Below, piece by piece: positions 45,266 through 53,058 of a DNA stretch of 64,000 bases. The stretch spans positions 1 to 64,000 of the forward strand of contig CAMLFH010000025.1 of NCBI GenBank assembly GCA_946479285.1, read 5' to 3'. The notes under the pieces are model-generated. The model was not told where the DNA came from. It searched no databases and saw only the letters and a program-made list of their open reading frames with translations. Source of the DNA: an uncultured Flavobacteriales bacterium (GTDB lineage Bacteria; Bacteroidota; Bacteroidia; Flavobacteriales; Crocinitomicaceae). Both the position numbers and the translations under genes were made by a program. Every line of letters starts with the position of its first letter. The first letter of the stretch is position 1.

Positions 45266-46282
45266 CTGAAAAAATTCTGTTACATATTGTTACTCAACAT
45301 GCTCATTGGTAACACGCTTTTTTCACAAGAATCGTGTTATATAAGCACCGGCAACCAATTGTTCACGGTAGATTTGGTCACTTGCACGAGCCAGCTCATA
45401 GGCAGTACAGGGCCCGCCCTAACTGACATTGCGCTCACTCCATCGGGTTCCTTATACGGTATTTCTTTTTTTGATTTTTACAAGATCAACAGCTCAACGG
45501 GAAGTGCAACATTGATTTCGAATATCGACGGATTTGGCTCTGGATTCAATTCTTTAGTTGGATACAACGACGAATATGTGTTGGCTGTAAGAGCTAATAC
45601 GGGGCTTTATAAAATTCATACAGTCACAGGTGACACTACATTGATTGGATTGATTGGCTATTACCCCGCTGGTGATATTACCCGTTACAAGGATTATTAC
45701 TATATGGCTGAATCAGCAAATAAATTGATTAGGTTCAAATTGGACTTTGATAATTCGATCATTTCTAATATCGAGGTTGTTGGCACAATGAATACTGTGG
45801 ACAATGCAGTATATGGGATAGTAACCGTAGGCGACGCGACTTGTGAAGAAGTTGATCTAAAAATGATCGCCTTTGAGAGTACTACTGTATATGCAGTTGA
45901 CCCTACAAATGCCAATTGTTCTGTTTTGTGCCCGTCGTCTAGTGGAATTAATGCTTACGGCGCCGCATCTGCAGTTGAAACGCAACCTCAAATTCTTGAT
46001 GGCGAGCTTAAAACCCCCAATATATTTACGCCTAACGGCGATGGGATAAATGACTATTTCGAGCCATTGGTCATACAAGGTGTCTCGGATGTGAAGGTAG
46101 ATATCCTAAACAGATGGGGAAACGTTGTCTATTCCAATAGTTCTGTCACTAATTTCAAGTGGAACGGGCTCACAAATGACAATCAAATGTGTTCTGAGGG
46201 CATTTATTTTTACAAAATATTTTACGCCGATTATTGTAACAAGGAATCAATTGTAACAGGGTTTGTTCAGTTAGTAAAATAA
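45266..46282 (+). CDS. Exported protein with type IX (type B, CHU_C) sorting domain
   Basis: About 338 residues. The N-terminal part (about 20-240) has repeated short strand units such as YLAVRANTGLYKIHTVTG, as in beta-propellers. The C-terminal 85 residues are a gliding-motility-associated (CHU_C) sorting domain with NIFTPNGDGINDYF and VDILNRWGNVVY, for secretion by the type IX system. The signal peptide needs residues KKFCYILLLNMLIGNTLFSQ, which lie upstream of the TTG at 45287 and the ATG at 45299. A CTG at 45266 is therefore the likeliest start. It is followed 8 bp later by a giant surface protein. Confidence 0.75.
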   Translation: MKKFCYILLLNMLIGNTLFSQESCYISTGNQLFTVDLVTCTSQLIGSTGPALTDIALTPSGSLYGISFFDFYKINSSTGSATLISNIDGFGSGFNSLVGYNDEYVLAVRANTGLYKIHTVTGDTTLIGLIGYYPAGDITRYKDYYYMAESANKLIRFKLDFDNSIISNIEVVGTMNTVDNAVYGIVTVGDATCEEVDLKMIAFESTTVYAVDPTNANCSVLCPSSSGINAYGAASAVETQPQILDGELKTPNIFTPNGDGINDYFEPLVIQGVSDVKVDILNRWGNVVYSNSSVTNFKWNGLTNDNQMCSEGIYFYKIFYADYCNKESIVTGFVQLVK

Positions 46283-46290
46283 CTGAATTT

Positions 46291-49200
46291 ATGAAAAAAT
46301 TAAAAATGAGTACCATCGTGCTCGCAATATTCGTGTCAATAATTGATATCGGATTTGCACAGCAATTCCCTACTGGTACGCCTCCGGGAGGTACTACCGC
46401 CGCGCAAGCTAACGCAGGATGGTATAGGGGAGGGAACAATAACTCAAATGGTACTAACAATATTTTTGGAACTCTTTGGAACTCGCCTATCTACACAGCG
46501 ACCAACAACACGTTACGCCAGAAGTTGAACGGTAATGTGACCTACAGCATTGCCGCATCAAATCAACCTAGAAACGGCTATCAATTGTTAGGAGTAGATG
46601 GTCCTATGTATAGTGGTGGTCCGAACGAGTTGTTCGTCAACTTCGGAGCCTTTTCGCTTCTGCACCTGAATGGTAACAACGGTACATTCACCCAACAATT
46701 CGGGCATCGTGACTGGATGAGAACCGGGATTACCTTTACCGACAACGACGATATGAGCTATTTCGGACTTAGAAAGGTAGGAACAGGAACGGATATAACC
46801 GAAACAGCTGTAGTGTGGGCGGATAATGCCGGAAGCTCTGGAGGCCCCGATGACTTTGTTTTCCGCTTTACCTCAGGAAACAACTCCACCGCCACATTAA
46901 CGGATTTGGCTGCTGACAGCGATGCTGATGGATTGCACATTGGACGCTTTGCGGGTACCGGTCAATTTGGACTTGGGAACACGTTCGGGGCAATCCCGAC
47001 AACAGCGCTTTATATCCGGCCTCAATCATTGTTCCACATGAGTTACCAGTTCCGGGCAAATGCGGCCTCTCAGGGCTTTGGATTCCAGCAGATCACTTAC
47101 CGTAGACCGCTTAGTGCGGGGACAGATATTATTGGACAAGGTGAAGCCGCTACAGATGGTCTTCGCTTCGGTATCGATAACGTGATCTGGACTCCCTTGG
47201 GAGGAACCAGTCATTTGAACAGCTACCTGCGCTGGCAGGAATCATCCAGTTTTATCATCCAAACCGAAGATGGAGGTGCTGCAAATATTGATGCGAACGA
47301 AAGATTGCGGGTTACTTCTATCGGAGCCTTGAATGCAATTTACAATCCGCTCATGTATGATGGGCTAACTTCGACCACAGATGCCACCAGAATTTCGATC
47401 AGTGAATCAGGAGCTACCCCGTTGACCCGTCCCAAGAGTTTGCTGCATCTGGGATATGATTATGGAGGATTTTTAGGTGCAGGAGGTTTTCAAGGATACC
47501 GCAAATGGATGGACTTGGGAGTACTTACGAGTAATAATAAAGACCATGTATGGTTGGGCTTAAAACCACGAGACTCGCTTACTACCACTGTTGCGATAGG
47601 TAATGATAGATTGAATGCAGTTGTTGCCTGGGGAACAGATAGACTTGCAACATCGCCTACTCAAGTAGATAATATGCAATTTATCTTTACAGGACATGTC
47701 CTAGATGCAAATCCTGACAATGCTCCTTCTACCAGCTATAATGGTCTAGAAATGATGCGCATGTACCCCGCAACTGTATATACCCATCCGATATTTGACC
47801 CTTCAGGAGCACAGACTGATTCCGTTCGCAGTTACGGGCGTGTAGGAGTCGGTGATTTTACAGTTTCGGGGGTTAACGAAGAACCTACCCAAAAGCTTGA
47901 CGTAGTTGGAAATGGTCGCTTCAGATATTTGCCTGATCCCGCTTTTGCAAGGGATAGTACAGTAGATAAATTCGTTATGGTTGATACCAATGGGGTACTG
48001 AGATGGGGCTTCGCTCCCAAGGGATTGTCCTGTTGGGATATAAACGGTAATGGCATTCAGGATAGCATCGAGGATATCAATGGAGATGGCCTTTGGAATT
48101 CACTTGACTGTTCGGGCGTAGCTGGGCCGATGGGCACTTTTGGTGCACATAACGGGACTTCAATTTCCACAATTGATACCACTAAAGTCTCTTTGGGGCA
48201 GGATCTGAACCAGATTGGTGCACCTGGGCAACTTTTAAGTACGCGTGAAATTCCAATGAATAACTTCAATACCGTGTTTACGCATGTTCCAGGTTACAGT
48301 GGAAACGCAAACCGCTTAGGACTGGGCACTTCGGCACCAACTGCCAAGCTTGACATTACAATGAACCCAACAACACCATATCCTCTGCCTGTTGGACTGA
48401 ATATATTGATTGACCAGACAGCATCAAATGGTCAGGTCATCGGACACAAAATGAACATTTATGGCAGTAATTCAACGAATACAGGCGGGCTGTGGGGTAT
48501 TACTCCGGGAACTTTGCAAACTCAGGGGCTAATTGTACAAGTTGCAGGTTCAAGCCCGGCGGGTCTAAGCCACCATGGTATTCAAGGAACATCGTTTGTT
48601 GTTGGTCCAAGTAATTTTAATGTTGGAATTGCTGGTAGTGCAGGAAGCGGACGCCATAATTATGGAGGAGCATATTCGGCGACTGGGCTTGCAGGAGCGC
48701 AAAGAAACGTAGGAGTGTCAACCAATGCTTCGGGAGTTGGGAACTCTGAAAATATGGGTATTTTATCCCAGGTATCAGGAACGGGTACTGCAAACAACTA
48801 TGGCCTTTGGACCCAGGTTCTTGTCAACTCAGGCGTAAATTTTGGTGTGTACGCGCAAATAAACAATGTCACAAACCCGCTGAATAGAGCAGGTTTTTTC
48901 GCTGGGACAGTGCAGGTAAACACGACAGTGATAACTTCTGATTCTATCTTCAAAACTAACGTAAATTCAATATCAGGAAGTTTACGAGCGCTTGCTTCAG
49001 TTAAGCCAGTTTCCTATTATATGAATGTTGCTAATTATCCTAACTTCGGTTTTGATAACAAGAAACAATTTGGTTTCATTGCGCAACAGGTAGAATCCGT
49101 ATTCCCAAATTTAGTGTACGAATCTATAAAGCCAGCAGAATTCGATGACCAAGGAAATCAGACCTCCGCGGCAGTTCCTTTTAAATCAGTGAATTATACG

Positions 49201-50013
49201 GGCCTGATTCCGATCAATACCCAGGCAATCATCGAATTGAACCAGAAAGTTGATGCTATTTCGCTTTCCGACGAATCCATAAAAACCAATGTACAAGATC
49301 TGACAGGTTCATTGGATAAGGTCTTGGAAATGCGCGGAGTTTCCTACGATTGGGATCACACGGTTCACCCGGAACTTAACCTGGATAGTGTAAACCAGGT
49401 TGGATTTATTGCACAAGAGATCCAGTTGATTGATTCTCGTTTGACTTTCGTTGCTGATGATAGCCTACTACACGTGAAATACGAAAAAGTAGTTCCGATC
49501 TTGGCTGAAGCAATCGAAGAATTGAACGTACAAGTAGAAAGCAAAGATTCGATTATCAATGTATTGGTGAATGAGAATTCAGCGCAGCAGAATACCATTG
49601 ATGATCTTAACGATCGTTTAACTCAATTGGAAAACTGTTTGTCAGGTATTCTTCCATTCTTGTGCCAGTTAAGCCACAGCGCAATTCAGGCAAATACACC
49701 TGAAGCACAGGAAGAGTTCCGCAAAAACCTGAATGTTACGTTAAGTAACCGCAGTGCTATCGTGCTTGACCAGAACGTACCGAACCCGTTTGCAGAACAA
49801 ACGGTAATCAACTTCTCTATCCCTGAAACGGTGAAGAAAGCACAGATCCATTTCTATGATGCAAACGGACGCTTTATGAACTCTGTTGACGTTACAGAAA
49901 GAGGTCTTGGTAGCGTAACGGTATTCGGTTCAGACCTAAGTACAGGTATCTACACTTATTCATTGGTTGCTGATGGACAAGTTGTCGCAACCAAAAAAAT
50001 GATGAAACAATAA
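46291..50013 (+). CDS. Giant surface protein with tandem S74 domains and type IX (type A) sorting signal
   Basis: A 1,240-residue exported protein (signal to about residue 24). Residues 25-570 are a glycine- and asparagine-rich strand region. At 583-605 a Ca-type DINGNGIQDS/DINGDGLW pair is followed by GPMGTFG. Two peptidase S74 (intramolecular chaperone) domains follow: the first starts at Ser883-Asp with Lys888 (SDSIFK), the second at Ser993-Asp with Lys998 (SDESIK), both keeping the Ser/Lys spacing of the autoprocessing dyad. A coiled segment (about 1,075-1,110) and a C-terminal type A sorting domain (VLDQNVPNPFAEQT) end it. Probably a trimeric fibre or adhesin on the cell surface. Confidence 0.85.
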   Translation: MKKLKMSTIVLAIFVSIIDIGFAQQFPTGTPPGGTTAAQANAGWYRGGNNNSNGTNNIFGTLWNSPIYTATNNTLRQKLNGNVTYSIAASNQPRNGYQLLGVDGPMYSGGPNELFVNFGAFSLLHLNGNNGTFTQQFGHRDWMRTGITFTDNDDMSYFGLRKVGTGTDITETAVVWADNAGSSGGPDDFVFRFTSGNNSTATLTDLAADSDADGLHIGRFAGTGQFGLGNTFGAIPTTALYIRPQSLFHMSYQFRANAASQGFGFQQITYRRPLSAGTDIIGQGEAATDGLRFGIDNVIWTPLGGTSHLNSYLRWQESSSFIIQTEDGGAANIDANERLRVTSIGALNAIYNPLMYDGLTSTTDATRISISESGATPLTRPKSLLHLGYDYGGFLGAGGFQGYRKWMDLGVLTSNNKDHVWLGLKPRDSLTTTVAIGNDRLNAVVAWGTDRLATSPTQVDNMQFIFTGHVLDANPDNAPSTSYNGLEMMRMYPATVYTHPIFDPSGAQTDSVRSYGRVGVGDFTVSGVNEEPTQKLDVVGNGRFRYLPDPAFARDSTVDKFVMVDTNGVLRWGFAPKGLSCWDINGNGIQDSIEDINGDGLWNSLDCSGVAGPMGTFGAHNGTSISTIDTTKVSLGQDLNQIGAPGQLLSTREIPMNNFNTVFTHVPGYSGNANRLGLGTSAPTAKLDITMNPTTPYPLPVGLNILIDQTASNGQVIGHKMNIYGSNSTNTGGLWGITPGTLQTQGLIVQVAGSSPAGLSHHGIQGTSFVVGPSNFNVGIAGSAGSGRHNYGGAYSATGLAGAQRNVGVSTNASGVGNSENMGILSQVSGTGTANNYGLWTQVLVNSGVNFGVYAQINNVTNPLNRAGFFAGTVQVNTTVITSDSIFKTNVNSISGSLRALASVKPVSYYMNVANYPNFGFDNKKQFGFIAQQVESVFPNLVYESIKPAEFDDQGNQTSAAVPFKSVNYTGLIPINTQAIIELNQKVDAISLSDESIKTNVQDLTGSLDKVLEMRGVSYDWDHTVHPELNLDSVNQVGFIAQEIQLIDSRLTFVADDSLLHVKYEKVVPILAEAIEELNVQVESKDSIINVLVNENSAQQNTIDDLNDRLTQLENCLSGILPFLCQLSHSAIQANTPEAQEEFRKNLNVTLSNRSAIVLDQNVPNPFAEQTVINFSIPETVKKAQIHFYDANGRFMNSVDVTERGLGSVTVFGSDLSTGIYTYSLVADGQVVATKKMMKQ

Positions 50014-50033
50014 AAGATAATTTTTGGAAAAAA

Positions 50034-50076
50034 GGGAAATACCTCCAGGGCTTACATCTCTGGGCGGGTATTTCCC
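50034..50076 (+). promoter_or_regulatory. Stem-loop between the surface-protein and Skp-like genes
   Basis: GGGAAATACC (50034-50043) pairs perfectly with GGTATTTCCC (50067-50076), with an inner CCAG/CTGG pair (50045-50048 / 50060-50063). No T run follows, so it looks more like an mRNA stability or attenuation element than a terminator. Confidence 0.55.
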
Positions 50077-50099
50077 GACCAAAATCTAAAATTTTGAAC

Positions 50100-50621
50100 A
50101 TGAAAAAACAACTAGCAATTTTTTTATTTCTATTATTTTGTCCGCTTTCTGGCGCTTTGTTCGCCCAGTCTAAAGTCGGGCATGTGAATACGAAAATGGT
50201 ATTGGATACCATTCCCTCGCGGCAAAAAGGCCTCAAGGAAATCCAGGAGATTACCAGAAAGAGCGAGGCCGAGCTGATGGAGCAGGACAAGCTGCTCCAA
50301 AAGGCCTATACCGATTACATGGGCAAAAAGGGGGAGCAATCGCAAACTGTCAACCAATATGAGGAGAACCGCATCCAGAAAATGCAGCAAGACCTTCAGA
50401 GCCGCGAACAGGATCTCAACGATCAGATCCAGAAAATGAGCATGGCCCTGAACGAAAACACGTATGGTATGGTTAAAGAGGCCGTTAAAGTGGTGGCAAA
50501 CAAAAAGGGATTACAATATGTGATCGACCAAGATTCAGCGCTTTTTTCCGGAGGAACAGACGTTACCACAGAGGTTGTACTGGAAGTTTTGCGACTGGAT
50601 GCACTCGCAAAAAATCCATAA
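50100..50621 (+). CDS. OmpH/Skp-like periplasmic chaperone
   Basis: A 173-residue protein with a signal peptide (to about residue 22) followed by KVGHVNTKMVLDTIPSRQKG, the typical OmpH/Skp start, a long charged coiled-coil (about 45-125), and the closing GLQYVIDQDSALFSGG strand. Skp trimers hold unfolded outer-membrane proteins in the periplasm. It directly follows two exported surface proteins and precedes a SusC-type receptor cassette, so it may help fold ICE-encoded envelope proteins (inference). ATG at 50100 is preferred to the upstream TTG. Confidence 0.85.
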   Translation: MKKQLAIFLFLLFCPLSGALFAQSKVGHVNTKMVLDTIPSRQKGLKEIQEITRKSEAELMEQDKLLQKAYTDYMGKKGEQSQTVNQYEENRIQKMQQDLQSREQDLNDQIQKMSMALNENTYGMVKEAVKVVANKKGLQYVIDQDSALFSGGTDVTTEVVLEVLRLDALAKNP

Positions 50622-50676
50622 TAGTAAACAATTTGCAGTCCGCCCGATCAAGGGCGGCTTAATAAACTCACCAACA

Positions 50677-51006
50677 ATGCAAAAAGCGAAAGAGCAGGGG
50701 AATATATTGCAACCATTTTTTGATGGTATTCTACATTCTATCATTGCTGACATGAGAAACCGGAAACTGTTGCATAGTTATATGGCCCTGGAACTAGATG
50801 TTTCTATGTACGAAACCAATCTTTATAAGGTTGTCTTCCTGCTTGTAGGGATCAAAGATATCGATCAGAACGAAGAGCTAAGGGATTGGTATGACCACCA
50901 GATCGATCAGGTTCGGGATGTAGAGATTCACAATGATGAAAAGATCAGGATCATGGCGGGCAATATTTTGCTCGGGCTGATGGAAAGGAAAACAAAGAAG
51001 AAATAA
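50677..51006 (+). CDS. Small hypothetical protein
   Basis: A 109-residue protein from the Met at 50677, cytosolic and mixed helical, starting QKAKEQGNILQPFFDGILHSI. It lies 55 bp after the Skp-like gene on the same strand and 12 bp before the next small gene, so it is likely co-transcribed. No family recognised. The frame also extends upstream into the end of the skp-like gene, but without a sensible start. Confidence 0.55.
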   Translation: MQKAKEQGNILQPFFDGILHSIIADMRNRKLLHSYMALELDVSMYETNLYKVVFLLVGIKDIDQNEELRDWYDHQIDQVRDVEIHNDEKIRIMAGNILLGLMERKTKKK

Positions 51007-51018
51007 TAACCTAGCACA

Positions 51019-51276
51019 ATGCTCTTACAACTTATCGATGAACTTGACATTGGAAGCCCGACCAACCACAGGATGGTATTCCGTGTGCTGGAAGATGGCA
51101 ACTTGTTTAACTGCGGGAATTTCAATCAGACCTATTGGCTTAACCGCCCAGTGGTCTTTCCTTTTTTTCAGGTGAAAAAAGATGAAATTGTTGTTCTGTA
51201 CTTTGCAGATGGCAGACAAAAAACAGAAAAGTTTGTCGACGGCGTCTGTCACTTCTTTTACCTTGGCTTTAATTGA
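51019..51276 (+). CDS. Small hypothetical protein
   Basis: An 85-residue, strand-rich cytosolic protein (LLQLIDELDIGSPTNHRMVF ... VVLYFADGRQKTEKF). It has an ordinary ATG 12 bp after the preceding gene and shares its direction. A terminator follows about 100 bp later. No family recognised. Confidence 0.5.
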   Translation: MLLQLIDELDIGSPTNHRMVFRVLEDGNLFNCGNFNQTYWLNRPVVFPFFQVKKDEIVVLYFADGRQKTEKFVDGVCHFFYLGFN

Positions 51277-51372
51277 TTTTGACCTATATTATTCCCTGAA
51301 GCAAGAAATTTTCTATTTTTGCATCGCTTTGCGCTACTTTAACGTTGCATTATGAGCCGGTAAAATTTACTG

Positions 51373-51397
51373 AAGGGGCGTTACCGCGCCCCTTTTT
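51373..51397 (+). terminator. Terminator before the FecI cassette
   Basis: GGGGCG (51375-51380) pairs with CGCCCC (51387-51392) over a 6-nt loop and is followed by TTTTT. Confidence 0.8.
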
Positions 51398-51437
51398 ATT
51401 TTCTCATTTTCAAACCCGCAAATTTAATTTCCTTTTA

Positions 51438-51475
51438 ATCAGGCAATAGTTTAATTTTGGTTATAATCGCCTGAT
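51438..51475 (+). promoter_or_regulatory. fecI promoter with flanking inverted repeat
   Basis: ATCAGGC (51438-51444) and GCCTGAT (51469-51475) form an inverted repeat around a -7 box TAATTTTG (51452-51459). The sigma-factor ATG follows 3 bp after the repeat. This looks like a repressor or activator site controlling the sigma factor. Confidence 0.55.
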
Positions 51476-51478
51476 AAT

Positions 51479-52078
51479 ATGACCGTAGCCAGCCACCATG
51501 ATGAAACACTGCTCCTTCAGCAATTGAGGGATGGGAGTGAGCGGGCGTTCGAGCTGCTATATCAACGGCATGCGAAGCCCATATTATGGAAACTTCGCAG
51601 AATGGTTAAGGACCCAGATGAGGCTGATGAGCTTTTGCAGAACCTGTTTGTAAAAATCTGGGAAAAAAGGGAACAGATCGTAATAAACCAGACATTTGAT
51701 GCCTATCTATATAGGGTTGCCCAGCGCATGGCGGTCGATTATTTCCGAAGTCTTGCCAGGCAGAGCAAGTTATACGAACAGGCACAATCGGAAATGACCG
51801 AGGTAATCGACAACACACAGGAACTGCTGGAAGCGAAGGAAACACAGCAGCTGCTGAACAATGCAATCTCCCTACTTCCCGAGCAGCGTCGCAGGGCGTT
51901 CACTCTCTGCAAAATTGAGGGTAAAAGCCATCAGGAAGCTGCGAGGATCATGGAAATCAGCCCAAATACAGTCCATAATCATTTGGTGAAGGCCGTTGGA
52001 TTTGTGAAAGATTACATGGAGAAGTCTGGACAAGTGCTATCCCCAATGGCCCTGTTGATTTTGCTCTACGCCCCTTAA
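51479..52078 (+). CDS. FecI-type ECF sigma factor
   Basis: A 199-residue sigma-70 family factor of the FecI/CarQ group. Region 2 shows AFELLYQRHAKPILWKLRRMVKDPDEADELLQNLFVKIWE (residues about 22-62), and region 4 shows LLPEQRRRAFTLCKIEGKSHQEAARIMEISPNTVHNHL. It would direct transcription of the following SusC/SusD uptake genes when released by the FecR anti-sigma. Unusually, two small genes separate it from fecR. It has its own promoter with an inverted repeat. Confidence 0.93.
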   Translation: MTVASHHDETLLLQQLRDGSERAFELLYQRHAKPILWKLRRMVKDPDEADELLQNLFVKIWEKREQIVINQTFDAYLYRVAQRMAVDYFRSLARQSKLYEQAQSEMTEVIDNTQELLEAKETQQLLNNAISLLPEQRRRAFTLCKIEGKSHQEAARIMEISPNTVHNHLVKAVGFVKDYMEKSGQVLSPMALLILLYAP

Positions 52079-52110
52079 TAGGGCATTTCAAAATATTTTT
52101 TCATTGTAAG

Positions 52111-52150
52111 TAGTCAGTTTTGTTTTCCCAACCGTCATGTATTTAAACGG
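52111..52150 (+). promoter_or_regulatory. Shared promoter-like element, copy 1
   Basis: TAGTCAGTTTTG at 52111 and CCGTCATGTATTTAAA near 52132-52147 recur almost unchanged upstream of fecR (53008-53047). The CGTC-type second box is typical of ECF sigma promoters. It lies about 37 bp before the second orphan-family gene. Confidence 0.55.
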
Positions 52151-52186
52151 TCAGGCCTGCCGGGAAGATTTAACCACTTAATTATT

Positions 52187-52561
52187 ATGAAACAAAATTT
52201 GACTGCTGACGGCGTTGTCGCCAAGATCGCGGAGATCTATGCCATGACCACACCAAACCGCCTTGCAGAGGCAACTGCGGTAGAAACCGGCTTTAAAACC
52301 TGGGTTTCAGACAATTTCAATCTCTCAACAGACCAAGGGAACTTTCTTACGGGTATCAGTAGCTTAGCGGCAAGCAACTACGGCTACAATGTTGCAATTT
52401 GCTTCCGTAACCTGTTGGAGATTGCGCTGATCGTACCTTTGCCTCCTATGCCTCCACCGACAAAATGGTTGAAGATGACCAACAACATTCTAATTTCAAC
52501 AAATGCTTCGGGAACCTATGAAGCTACAGGATCGCTAACGTTCGCTTACGAGTACCGTTAA
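52187..52561 (+). CDS. Small orphan protein, family member 2
   Basis: A 124-residue paralogue of the protein at 42,599-42,979. Aligned blocks: LTADGVVAKIAEIYA, LAEATAVETGFKTWVSDNFNLSTDQGNFL, and a Pro-rich PLPPMPPPTKWLK before a strand-like C-terminus. No signal peptide. It is inserted between a FecI sigma factor and its FecR, an uncommon place, and is preceded by the promoter-like element shared with fecR. It is therefore likely under the sigma factor's control. Function unknown. Confidence 0.72.
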   Translation: MKQNLTADGVVAKIAEIYAMTTPNRLAEATAVETGFKTWVSDNFNLSTDQGNFLTGISSLAASNYGYNVAICFRNLLEIALIVPLPPMPPPTKWLKMTNNILISTNASGTYEATGSLTFAYEYR

Positions 52562-52637
52562 CAATGCCCTGGTGAGGAACTGCTTTGGCATGTTCCTCAC
52601 TTTTTCAGTTAAATTTTTCAAATCCTATTTGATAATC

Positions 52638-52665
52638 GACTATTTTTCCGTGTATTTAAATAGTC
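52638..52665 (+). promoter_or_regulatory. Inverted repeat before the second small cargo gene
   Basis: GACTATTT (52638-52645) and AAATAGTC (52658-52665) are perfect 8-bp arms separated by 12 bp, ending 4 bp before the ATG at 52670. The spacer carries CCGTGTATTT, related to the second box of the shared promoter element. Confidence 0.55.
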
Positions 52666-52669
52666 TGAT

Positions 52670-52990
52670 ATGATGAAAGCTAAAAGTAACGAACGTGAAG
52701 TAAGGGTTGCCAAAACACTTCATATACAGAACCGGGAAAGCAAACCTGGGGTGTATTACATTACAAGGCAAACCCGCGAAATCATTTTGGAAATTAAATT
52801 GAGAAACTCGGTTGAGCGCACTGGCAGGATCGCAACGGAGGGACAACGCGATGATATGCTTAGAGAAATGGAAGTTGCAACGGTGATTGCTCGAAAAGAA
52901 GGCAGAACTGCAGACCTTAATTTCTTGGTAAACCAGTGCGATAAGATCAAAAAAAAGAAGCTCTCCAAGGTTCCCCTTTTTCAGGTTTAA
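52670..52990 (+). CDS. Small hypothetical protein between FecI and FecR
   Basis: A 106-residue, basic, helical cytosolic protein (SNEREVRVAKTLHIQNRESKP ... VNQCDKIKKKKLSKV). Two adjacent ATG codons (52670 and 52673) could start it. No family recognised. With the orphan-family gene it separates fecI from fecR. It may be a DNA- or RNA-binding modulator given its charge (weak inference). Confidence 0.5.
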   Translation: MMKAKSNEREVRVAKTLHIQNRESKPGVYYITRQTREIILEIKLRNSVERTGRIATEGQRDDMLREMEVATVIARKEGRTADLNFLVNQCDKIKKKKLSKVPLFQV

Positions 52991-53007
52991 AAAATTTCAG
53001 ATCTCGA

Positions 53008-53047
53008 TAGTCAGTTTCTTATTTGCAAGCGTCATATATTAAAGCAA
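53008..53047 (+). promoter_or_regulatory. Shared promoter-like element, copy 2
   Basis: TAGTCAGTTTCT at 53008 and GCGTCATATATTAAA at 53029 match the element at 52111 at about 30 of 38 positions with the same spacing. It ends 11 bp before the fecR ATG. Confidence 0.55.
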
Positions 53048-53058
53048 CCTACCAATTG

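Noticed and set aside
50034..50076. Terminator after the giant surface protein
   Set aside because: The 10-bp stem is perfect but no T run follows on either strand, so it is listed as a regulatory stem-loop.
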